Source: Hydrococcus sp. Prado102 (lineage in GTDB: Bacteria; Cyanobacteriota; Cyanobacteriia; Cyanobacteriales; Microcystaceae). Taken from it: a DNA stretch of 37,840 nt. This document shows, in pieces, positions 1-6,733 of this stretch (positions are counted from its first letter, which is position 1; each line of letters opens with the position of its first letter). A program made the position numbers and the translations under genes. Under the pieces are notes generated by a model that was not told where the DNA came from, did not search any database, and saw only the letters and a program-made list of their open reading frames with translations. The DNA lies in assembly GCA_025454425.1 (NCBI GenBank), contig JALOOL010000044.1:1-37840 (forward strand), read 5' to 3'.

Positions 1-1
1 A

Positions 2-265
2 ATGCAAGCATTAGTTTTTAAAGCCACAGTAGGAAAAAACTGCGTTGTCGAACCCAAAGCCTTAGTCATGGGAGTGTCTGTTAGCGATGGGCGATATGTG
101 CCAGCAGGAGCAATAATCACCACTCAAGAACAAGCCGATAATTTACCCTTCATCACGGCTGAATATCCCTTGCGCCGTCTCAATTCTGCGGTAGTTCATG
201 TTAACACGCAACTAGCCACGGGTTACGGACAGCAACAGTTCAATCGAGAACGAAAAGCCGCTTAA
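2..265 (+). CDS. gamma-carbonic anhydrase/CcmM-like C-terminal segment (probably partial at window edge)
   Basis: The 87 residues resemble the end of the left-handed beta-helix and the following C-terminal helix of the gamma-class carbonic anhydrase domain of CcmM. The recognisable stretch is DGRYVPAGAIITTQEQADNLP (about residues 30-50), followed by a segment like the CcmM region that ends in an N-x-x-L-x-x-GY motif (here NTQLATGYG). The metal-binding histidines of the full family lie upstream of this segment and are not in the window. The ATG at position 2 is at the very edge, so the true start may lie outside. The gene could be the tail of a full-length protein or a stand-alone small protein like its neighbour at 516. 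It shares strand with the phototaxis operon but is separated from it by repeat-rich DNA. The fold assignment is fairly secure; the function is not. Confidence 0.6.
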   Translation: MQALVFKATVGKNCVVEPKALVMGVSVSDGRYVPAGAIITTQEQADNLPFITAEYPLRRLNSAVVHVNTQLATGYGQQQFNRERKAA

Positions 266-270
266 TTCAG

Positions 271-291
271 TAATCAGTAATCAGTAATCAG
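271..291. repeat. heptameric tandem repeat (TAATCAG x3)
   Basis: Three head-to-tail copies of TAATCAG lie just after the stop codon of the first gene. They belong to the short tandemly repeated class common in cyanobacterial intergenic DNA. No coding role is seen. Confidence 0.8.
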
Positions 292-372
292 TGATTAGGA
301 GTTCAGTAGTTCAGAAGTTCAGTATAGACGCGATAAGAAAGCGTCTTTACAGGAGGAAAGAGTAAATAATCT

Positions 373-499
373 TCCTTGTCTCCCTTGTCCTCCTTGTCTC
401 CCTTGTCCTCCTTGTCTCCCTTGTCCCCCTTGTCCCCCTTGTCCCCCTTGTCCTCCTTGTCCCCCTTGTCTTCCCACACTCCCCACACTTCCCACACCC
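373..499. repeat. 9-bp tandem repeat tract (TTGTCCCCC / TTGTCTCCC variants, then CCCACACTY)
   Basis: About eleven imperfect units of a pyrimidine-rich 9-mer built on CCTTGTC run from 373 to about 472. Three units of CCCACACTC-like sequence follow to 499. Because nine is a multiple of three, the tract stays open in several frames on the minus strand and gives false GDK/EDK-rich reading frames. The tract ends 16 bp before the next start codon, so it lies in the likely leader of the small gene at 516. Confidence 0.85.
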
Positions 500-515
500 A
501 CTAGCGGAGATTCCT

Positions 516-740
516 ATGACAGTCGTGCAATTAAGAGTAATTGAAAAACGTTCCAACCCACAAACTCATCGGTCGGTAGGAGCTACAGCAGTACAAATTG
601 GCGATCGCAGATATGTTCCGCCTGGAGCAATGATTACCAATCAAGCACAAGCTTCTAGCTTGCCTTATAACGGACAGTTCAAACAGCACAAACAGAATCG
701 GTCTTCTATTGGTCAACCTTCTCTTCGATTAGTAGCCTAA
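516..740 (+). CDS. small protein with a gamma-CA/CcmM C-terminal-like motif
   Basis: A 74-residue protein with a good ribosome binding site (GGAGA at 506-510, five bases before the ATG). Residues about 28-45 read GDRRYVPPGAMITNQAQA, which matches the segment GxYVPxGAxITxQxQA of the CcmM/gamma-carbonic-anhydrase C-terminus and resembles the gene at 2-265. The beta-helix turns and zinc-binding histidines of that family are absent, so it cannot be an active carbonic anhydrase alone. It may be a truncated paralogue kept as a small protein or a decaying duplicate. The intact frame and the SD favour expression. It lies 45 bp upstream of pixG and could be cotranscribed with it. The function is unknown. 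Confidence 0.55.
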   Translation: MTVVQLRVIEKRSNPQTHRSVGATAVQIGDRRYVPPGAMITNQAQASSLPYNGQFKQHKQNRSSIGQPSLRLVA

Positions 741-785
741 CGCTTCTTAGTAATAAACGCACACAACAGATTTTAGAGCAGCGCA

Positions 786-2021
786 ATGAATACTAGCTTT
801 TTTAAAAACTCGGTTAATACATTTATTGGCGAGTTTACTGCTTCAGAACAATCTGAATTATTTGAAACGCTCAAGCAGCTGCGATTTAGCGGTCAACTCG
901 TACTGACGGGGCTAAAAGGACAAAAGTGGATTTTTCATCTTTACTTGGGTCATCTCGTCTATGCTACGGGTGGGATTCATCCAGTCAAACGCTGGAATCG
1001 AAATTTAGCTACTTATTTGCCTCAGATAACTTCTGAAGTTTCAGCCCTACACGATGAATTAGCTGGTGTTTCTGCCGAGAATTTTAATATCTGTTGGCAA
1101 TATCAACTCTTACATTCGTGGGTGACACAGCAAAAGATTACTAGAGAGCAAGCCATTAAAATCGTTTGGGCAACTGTTGTTGAGATGCTTTTCGATGTAA
1201 CTCAGGCAATGGGAATTACTTACGAATTGAAGCAAGAACAGTTATTAAATGGCAATTTAGTTTTAATTGACGCACAACAAGCGATCGCAGAAGCCGAACG
1301 TCAATGGCTTCCTTGGCAAAATGCTAAGCTTTCTCGCTATTCTCCCAACAAAGCCCCCATCATCAAAAATCCCGACCAATTACAGCAAAGCGTTTCTGCG
1401 CCCATTTATCAAACGCTTTCGCAATTAATCGACGGACAGCAGACTTTGCGCGATTTGTCAATACAAATGAAGCGGGATGTTTTGACGGTCACTCGTTCGT
1501 TTTTAGCTTACATTCAATCGGGGTTAGTGGAATTAACTCACGTTCCCGATTTGCCCGCACCAGTATTTCAAGCAACAACGACAGCCGCATTTCATACGCC
1601 TTTAATTGCCTGCGTGGACGATAGCCCGACTATCTGTGCGGTGATGAAAGAAATCATAACAGCATCGGGTTATCGCTTTGTTGGCTTAAACGACCCTCTG
1701 AGGGCAGTTGGAATGTTATTGGGTCTTAAACCAGATTTAATCTTCCTCGATCTGATGATGCCCCATACCAACGGCTACGAACTGTGTGAAAAGTTACGCC
1801 GACTCGATGCTTTTCGCGGAACCCCAATTGTTATTTTGACAGGGAATGATGGCGTAATCGATCGCGTCAGAGCAAAAATCGTCGGTTCGACAGATTTCTT
1901 GAGCAAAGCAAAAGTAGACCCAGAGTTAGTTCTGGGCACAGTTGCCAAACATCTCAAACACTGCACTTTTACCAAAATGCCTGCCCAAAAACTCCTCGCT
2001 TCTGGAAATAAAGCTGCTTAG
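786..2021 (+). CDS. pixG: PatA-type response regulator PixG (DUF4388-like N-terminus + receiver)
   Basis: This is a 411-residue protein of the PatA/PixG class, the first gene of the phototaxis pix (tax1) operon in Synechocystis. The N-terminal part (about 15-150) is a PatA/DUF4388-type domain with the GQLVLTG...W.F.LYLGHLVYATGG pattern. A middle linker follows (about 200-250). The C-terminal receiver (about 272-390) has the acidic pair D278/D279, phosphoacceptor D322 in LIFLDLMMP, T352 and K374. It should take phosphate from the PixL kinase and act on the type IV pilus machinery. It has no DNA-binding output domain. pixH, pixI, pixJ and pixL follow on the same strand, which supports the name more strongly than sequence class alone. 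No clear ribosome binding site precedes the ATG. Confidence 0.85.
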   Translation: MNTSFFKNSVNTFIGEFTASEQSELFETLKQLRFSGQLVLTGLKGQKWIFHLYLGHLVYATGGIHPVKRWNRNLATYLPQITSEVSALHDELAGVSAENFNICWQYQLLHSWVTQQKITREQAIKIVWATVVEMLFDVTQAMGITYELKQEQLLNGNLVLIDAQQAIAEAERQWLPWQNAKLSRYSPNKAPIIKNPDQLQQSVSAPIYQTLSQLIDGQQTLRDLSIQMKRDVLTVTRSFLAYIQSGLVELTHVPDLPAPVFQATTTAAFHTPLIACVDDSPTICAVMKEIITASGYRFVGLNDPLRAVGMLLGLKPDLIFLDLMMPHTNGYELCEKLRRLDAFRGTPIVILTGNDGVIDRVRAKIVGSTDFLSKAKVDPELVLGTVAKHLKHCTFTKMPAQKLLASGNKAA

Positions 2022-2189
2022 GAAAGAAGTAGTTCGGGAGTTCAGTAGGCAAATCAATGTATCTCTGCTATATAAATCAAGCGACAAAGCTTGTCTTTGA
2101 AATAGCCACAACCGTTAACCACACATCTTCGATCGAGGCTTTCTGCCTTGTGTGCAAACTTTTGACTTCAACTCATGGAGATTTTGATT

Positions 2190-2441
2190 ATGTACGCCCT
2201 AACTCACAGCCCGCTACAAACGATACGTCATCAACTCGAATCTATTGAAATTCATAGTTCTCGGATGGCTGAATTTTTGTGTAAGTTAATTCCTGCTAGC
2301 TGTCCTTTCGAGCGAGAAATCAAAATTGGCGATCGCATTCTCGCTCATATTCCTCCTTTATGTAAGCTCAATCCTCTCTACGATCAATTAGTCGAACTTC
2401 GCTTTAAATCGTTAGTTTATTTAGCGGATAAATGTAATTAA
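2190..2441 (+). CDS. Mo-dependent nitrogenase C-terminal domain-like small protein
   Basis: An 83-residue protein whose core (CPFEREI...RILAHIPPLCKLNPLYDQL...FKSLVYLADKC) matches the small 'Mo-dependent nitrogenase C-terminal' family. In cyanobacteria this family is found mostly as stand-alone proteins unlinked to nitrogenase. The start is set at 2190 because GGAG at 2177-2180 lies nine bases upstream; an earlier in-frame ATG at 2175 overlaps that SD. Three cysteines (in ...EFLCKL, SCPFE, PLCKL) are spaced in a way that might bind metal, but this is inference. The biochemical role of the family is unknown. Its place between pixG and pixH suggests cotranscription with the phototaxis genes. Confidence 0.75.
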   Translation: MYALTHSPLQTIRHQLESIEIHSSRMAEFLCKLIPASCPFEREIKIGDRILAHIPPLCKLNPLYDQLVELRFKSLVYLADKCN

Positions 2442-2483
2442 AAATTGCTCTTTATTGTTATTCTTTCTTGAGGTAAACAAATC

Positions 2484-2849
2484 ATGAATACTGCCTTAAT
2501 TGTCGAAGACTCCTTAACCGAACAACAAATACTGACCGAATGTTTGCAAGATAAAGGATTTCGCGTTTCGATCGCCAATAATGCAGAAGATGCGATCGCA
2601 AAAATCAACGCAGATAAACCCGATATCATCATTTTAGATGTTATCTTGCCCGGTCGAAGCGGATTTGAAATGTGTCGCGAAATTAAATCCGACCCAACCA
2701 CTCAACAAATTCCGATCGTCCTTTGCTCTACTAAAGGCACAGATCTCGACAAATTTTGGGGGTTCAAACAGGGAGCCGATGCTTATTTACCCAAACCCGT
2801 TATTGCCGATGAATTCGTCCATACCGTCAGACAACTGATTGAAAAATAA
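2484..2849 (+). CDS. pixH: CheY-like response regulator PixH
   Basis: A 121-residue single-domain receiver. The acidic pocket is E8/D9, the phosphoacceptor is D52 in IIILDVILPG, the switch region is S82/T83 and the conserved lysine is K104 in YLPKP. GAGG at 2470-2473 lies ten bases upstream of the ATG. It corresponds to PilH/PixH of type IV pilus chemotaxis systems and should receive phosphate from PixL, either setting pilus behaviour or acting as a phosphate sink. It lies 34 bp from the CheW-like gene downstream and is part of the same operon. Confidence 0.88.
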   Translation: MNTALIVEDSLTEQQILTECLQDKGFRVSIANNAEDAIAKINADKPDIIILDVILPGRSGFEMCREIKSDPTTQQIPIVLCSTKGTDLDKFWGFKQGADAYLPKPVIADEFVHTVRQLIEK

Positions 2850-2877
2850 AATCTGACCCTCCCAAGGACGTGCCGCA

Positions 2878-3423
2878 ATGGACGCTATTACTTTGAACAA
2901 TTTAAATCAATTGACCTCATTAAATGACTTTTCCGCTCCCCTTTCAGAAGAACAGTTCTTAAGATTTTATCTCGAACCCGACATCGCAGGAATGCTATCG
3001 CTTTCTCAACTAACTGAAGTGCTAACCATTCCTGTCAATCAAATTCTACCGATTCCTCACATGAATCCTTCAATGATGGGAGTCTATAACTGGCGAGGCG
3101 AAATTCTTTGGATGGTGGATTTGGGTCATTTAGTCGGACTGACTTCTTTATCAAAGCCGAATTTTAAGACTTCTAATTATAGAGCAATGGTTTTACAGCT
3201 TGCTTTTGATAATAGCACTCAAGAAATCGGGCTTGTAGTCGATCGCATAGACGATATCGAATGGTGCCATCCCCACGAACTCGAATCGCCCTCAACTACC
3301 ATTAATCCCAAATTAGTTCCATTTTTGCGCGGGTGTTGGATAAAACCCGAACCCGAATCCAAATCATTAGTCGCCTTTGATGGTAATGCAATCTTTAATC
3401 AGTTATCAGTTATCAGTAATTAG
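2878..3423 (+). CDS. pixI: CheW-like coupling protein PixI
   Basis: A 181-residue CheW-domain protein. Typical features are the VLTIPVNQILPIPHMNP segment, NWRGEILWMVDLGHLVGL and the C-terminal GLVVDRIDDI. It should bridge the PixJ receptor hairpin tip and the P5 (CheW-like) domain of PixL at the membrane array. AAGGA occurs upstream of the ATG. The last eight codons (NQLSVISN) and the stop codon are formed by a heptameric repeat of the TTATCAG type, so the native C-terminus has probably been altered or extended by repeat sequence. The CheW fold is complete before this point. Confidence 0.87.
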   Translation: MDAITLNNLNQLTSLNDFSAPLSEEQFLRFYLEPDIAGMLSLSQLTEVLTIPVNQILPIPHMNPSMMGVYNWRGEILWMVDLGHLVGLTSLSKPNFKTSNYRAMVLQLAFDNSTQEIGLVVDRIDDIEWCHPHELESPSTTINPKLVPFLRGCWIKPEPESKSLVAFDGNAIFNQLSVISN

Positions 3424-3545
3424 GGAAATTATGAATTATGAATTATGAAAATTAGGAGCGTGTAGGGGGAATGGTCGTACATCCGTAAATTTCTCCCTTG
3501 TCCCCCAAGTCCTAATACTTTCGACTTTCAGACGGGCTACGCCAA

Positions 3546-3609
3546 CGACTTTCGACTTTCGACTTTCGACTTTCGACTTCCCCATTCCCCATTCCCCATT
3601 CCCCATTCC
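3546..3609. repeat. two adjoining heptameric tandem repeats (CGACTTT x~5, CCCCATT x~4)
   Basis: Nearly five copies of CGACTTT (3546-3579) run directly into about four copies of CCCCATT (3580-3609) and stop at the AAGGA ribosome binding site of pixJ. Both have a 7-bp period and belong to the cyanobacterial short tandem repeat class. They would lie within the transcribed pixI-pixJ spacer. Confidence 0.85.
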
Positions 3610-3621
3610 AAGGATTAAGCA

Positions 3622-6582
3622 ATGACTCATACAGTTTCTCAATCCGAATCTTCCAAAGATGACAACAAAAACGGTGTTGTTTCTCAAACCAAGCAAGTCA
3701 AGCAACGAATTGCAGCAATCGATAGCTTTTTTGCTAAGCCTGCACCAACCGAACCAATAATAAGAAAAGATAAGCCGTTTGAGTTGAGAAAACCCCAACC
3801 GGAAAATAAATTGTCTGGGTTGAGAAAACGAGCTTTAGAAAACTGGCAAGAGTTAAAAGCGTTACTACCTGAAATCCTTCAGTATCGGCAACAGTTAGCC
3901 CGACAGTGGAAATCGTTGAGTTTGCGGCATAAATCGATGGCATTGGCGATCGCGCTTACTACCGTTCCCATCGTAACAGTTGGCAGTCTTGCTCATCTTG
4001 TCGTTAAGCATTCTTTAGAAGCACAAATTATTGCCCAGCAAGAAAACCGCGTCCTTGGAGTCGAGCGTCGGATGGGAGAGGTTGCCGACCGACTCATAGA
4101 AGATGTAGAAACAGTTGCTAGTTCGCCTATGTTAGCCGATCGCGAACTCAGCAGCAAAGCGACGCTTGCGCAGAAAATACAGCTACTCGACGGTTGGATA
4201 GATGTTCGCAACGAACAGTATGACAGCATCGTCGTATTCGACGTGCAAGGAAACGTCCTGTTTCAATCAAAATCTCCCAATCCGGTCAACGCTGGCAATA
4301 ATTATAGCAATCGTGAATATTTTAAAGCGGCGATCGCATCGCAAGATCTAGCACTTAGCGAACCAAAAATTACGCTCTCCTCAAATACGAACAGCTTGGA
4401 AGTAGCTTCACCCATCAAAGAGTTTGGTACGGGGAAGTTATTAGGAGTCGTTCGCTTGCGTATGTCATTAACCTACTTAGATAATAAATTCGCTTATCTC
4501 GACCAACAAGGATTGGAATATCGGCTAATCGGCGCAGATGGTATCGTTTTTGCTGCCGACGAACCGCAATGGGTAGGACAAAAAGCTGACGGCGATTTTT
4601 ATGGCTTGACGCAACTAGAATTAAAGGTTAAGGAGCAGTTAGCAACAAGGTTGCCTGGAGACAACAAAACTCCAGTTAAGAGCGAAACTCTCTGGGATAA
4701 TAACGACGCGGAAAAGGTATTGGTCAGCGTTGCGCCGATTGAAGGTCTAAATGGTTTGCGAGATACTGGCTGGAATTTGGCGATTTCTCGACCGCTTGAT
4801 GAAGCATTAGCTCCTTTGGCAAAGGAACGCTGGATTTTACTTTTGGGAACGACAACGGCAACTTTGTTGGTGGGTGCGATCGCAGTTAAACTCGCCGACC
4901 GCTTAACCAAACCAATTTTAGCAGCCGCTAGTGCAGTCCACAAAATGGGTCAGGGAAATTTAAAAACCCGTCTCGAAATAACCGGAGAAGATGAATTTAC
5001 CGTGCTGGGTTCCAACATTAACAACATGGCACGCAAACTAGACGGTTATCTCGAAAAAACGACAACTGAAGCCCGACGCTCGCACCTTTTCAAAGAAATT
5101 ACCATCAAAATAGCCGGAACCCTCGATCGCAGTTCGATTTTAAATACTACCGTTACCGAACTTCAGAAAGCGCTCAAATGCGATCGAGTAATTGTCTATC
5201 GTTTCGATAAATATTGGAAGGGCAGAATCGTATCTGAAGCAGTTACCGATAACTGCCCTCGCATCCTGGGTACGGAACTCGTCGATCCCTGCTTTGCCGA
5301 ACATACCGTCGAAAAATACAAACAAGGTCGCGTTCGGGCAATTAATAATATCTACAAAGCAGGTTTGAGCGAATGCCACATTCAACAAATGGCATCCTTC
5401 AATGTTAAAGCAAATTTAGTGGCTCCTCTTAATGTTGGTGGCGAACTTATCGGTTTATTAATTGCTCACCAGTGTTTAGAACCGCGAAACTGGGATGATG
5501 TTGAAATCGACTTTTTCGCTCAAACTGCCATTCAAGTCGGATTAGCTCTCGATCGCGCTAAACTCCTTGAAGAGCAGAAACTCGCGAAAGAACAACTGCA
5601 AAAACGTGCCTTGAGTCTCTTAATGGAAGTCGAGCCGATTAGCAAGGGCGATTTAACCATTCGTGCCAAAGTAACCGACGATGAAGTAGGAACCCTAGCC
5701 GACTCTTACAATTCTACCGTTGAGAATTTGTGTAAAATCGTCAAGCACGTGAAAGCTGCCGCTCAACAAGTTGCGATCGCCACCAATCAAAACAATGCGG
5801 TTGCTCAAGCACTCACCGAAGGAGCAGAACAACAATCTGAAGAAATCGCCGCCGCCTTACAACGCATTCAAGCAATGACCGATTCGATTCTCGCCGTCGC
5901 CAGTAGCGTCGAACAAGCCGAAACTGCCGTCCGCCATGCAACTAAGGCAGTCGAGACGGGCGATAATGCCATGAATCGTACCGTAGACGGGATGAAGGCA
6001 ATTCAACAAACTACAGCACAAACTGCTAAAAAAGTCAAGAAATTAGGTGAATCTTCGCAAGAAATTTCTAAAGTTATTAGTTTGATTAGTAGTTTTGCTT
6101 CTCAGACGAATTTACTCGCTCTTAATGCTTCTATCGAAGCGGCACGGGCGGGAGAAGAAGGACGAGGTTTTGCGATCGTTGCCGAAGAAGTGCGGGCACT
6201 GGCTCAACAATCGGCAGAAGCGACGGGGGAAATAGAAAAGATCGTTGCCACCATTCAACGAGAAACCAAAGAAGTTGTAGCAGCGATGGAAGAAGGAACA
6301 GAACACGCGATCGCCGGAAGCGAATTAGTAGACGAAACCCGCACCAGTTTAAACCAGATCGAAGCAGTCAGCAACCAACTCGATGACTTGATTGCCGCGA
6401 TCGCAAAAATTACCGTCGCCCAATCTGAAGATTCAAAAATCGTTTCTCATACAATGGCAAGGGTTGCCAGAATGTCTCAAACCACTTCTACAGAAATGAA
6501 TCAAGTCTCGACTTCTTATAAAGATTTACTCTCCCTTGCCAAAGAATTACAAGAGCAAGTCAGTCAATTTAAGGTTAATTAG
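3622..6582 (+). CDS. pixJ: PixJ phototaxis photoreceptor (Cache-HAMP-DXCF cyanobacteriochrome GAF-HAMP-MCP signalling domain)
   Basis: A 986-residue membrane receptor. A cytoplasmic N-terminal stretch is followed by TM1 (about 104-128), an extracytoplasmic double-Cache-like domain (about 135-395, with the YDSIVVFD and SNREYFKAA signatures), TM2 (about 403-423) and HAMP (about 424-478). A GAF domain follows (about 503-647), then a second HAMP-like region (about 655-710) and an MCP signalling domain (about 715-985) with the hairpin tip near 825-861. The GAF has the bilin-attachment pair C585-H586 in SECHIQQM and the second cysteine C557 in the DPCF motif. Both are diagnostic of DXCF cyanobacteriochromes such as the PixJ receptor of Thermosynechococcus, typically blue/green or blue/teal photoreversible. 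Synechocystis PixJ1 has two GAF domains; only one is visible here. AAGGA at 3610-3614 supports the start. Confidence 0.92.
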   Translation: MTHTVSQSESSKDDNKNGVVSQTKQVKQRIAAIDSFFAKPAPTEPIIRKDKPFELRKPQPENKLSGLRKRALENWQELKALLPEILQYRQQLARQWKSLSLRHKSMALAIALTTVPIVTVGSLAHLVVKHSLEAQIIAQQENRVLGVERRMGEVADRLIEDVETVASSPMLADRELSSKATLAQKIQLLDGWIDVRNEQYDSIVVFDVQGNVLFQSKSPNPVNAGNNYSNREYFKAAIASQDLALSEPKITLSSNTNSLEVASPIKEFGTGKLLGVVRLRMSLTYLDNKFAYLDQQGLEYRLIGADGIVFAADEPQWVGQKADGDFYGLTQLELKVKEQLATRLPGDNKTPVKSETLWDNNDAEKVLVSVAPIEGLNGLRDTGWNLAISRPLDEALAPLAKERWILLLGTTTATLLVGAIAVKLADRLTKPILAAASAVHKMGQGNLKTRLEITGEDEFTVLGSNINNMARKLDGYLEKTTTEARRSHLFKEITIKIAGTLDRSSILNTTVTELQKALKCDRVIVYRFDKYWKGRIVSEAVTDNCPRILGTELVDPCFAEHTVEKYKQGRVRAINNIYKAGLSECHIQQMASFNVKANLVAPLNVGGELIGLLIAHQCLEPRNWDDVEIDFFAQTAIQVGLALDRAKLLEEQKLAKEQLQKRALSLLMEVEPISKGDLTIRAKVTDDEVGTLADSYNSTVENLCKIVKHVKAAAQQVAIATNQNNAVAQALTEGAEQQSEEIAAALQRIQAMTDSILAVASSVEQAETAVRHATKAVETGDNAMNRTVDGMKAIQQTTAQTAKKVKKLGESSQEISKVISLISSFASQTNLLALNASIEAARAGEEGRGFAIVAEEVRALAQQSAEATGEIEKIVATIQRETKEVVAAMEEGTEHAIAGSELVDETRTSLNQIEAVSNQLDDLIAAIAKITVAQSEDSKIVSHTMARVARMSQTTSTEMNQVSTSYKDLLSLAKELQEQVSQFKVN

Positions 6583-6632
6583 TCTTTGTCCTTTGTCACT
6601 TGTTGTTTGTCCTTTGTCGCTCGTCCTTCGTC

Positions 6633-6718
6633 CAATGACTAATGACCAATGACCAATGACTAATGACCGATGATTAATGACCGATGACCGATGACCAATG
6701 ACCAATGACCAATGACCA
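6633..6718. repeat. heptameric tandem repeat (RATGACY, about 12 units)
   Basis: About twelve imperfect copies of AATGACC/GATGACC fill most of the pixJ-pixL spacer and end 15 bp before the pixL ATG. They are preceded by a looser CCTTTGTC/CGTCCTT repeat (6585-6632). The period is 7 bp. No ribosome binding site is seen between the array and the ATG. Confidence 0.88.
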
Positions 6719-6733
6719 GTTCCTTTTAAACTT

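Noticed and set aside
373-499. Possible CRISPR array
   Set aside because: The units are 9 bp and directly adjoining, with no unique spacers. The same holds for the heptamer arrays at 3546-3609 and 6633-6718.
303-556. Minus-strand frames rich in GDKGDKEDK/GGQGGQ that look collagen-like or low-complexity proteins
   Set aside because: They are products of the 9-bp tandem repeat, which stays open in several frames. There is no start context and all three frames show the same kind of repetition.
2057-2248. 63-codon plus-strand frame before the Mo-nitrogenase-like gene
   Set aside because: It overlaps that gene in another frame, has no SD and has no recognisable features.
2190-2441. Evidence of nitrogen fixation
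   Set aside because: The named family occurs widely as stand-alone proteins, and no nif gene is in the window.
3436-3798. 120-codon minus-strand frame opposite the start of pixJ
   Set aside because: It is mostly translation of the CGACTTT and CCCCATT repeats followed by antisense to pixJ.
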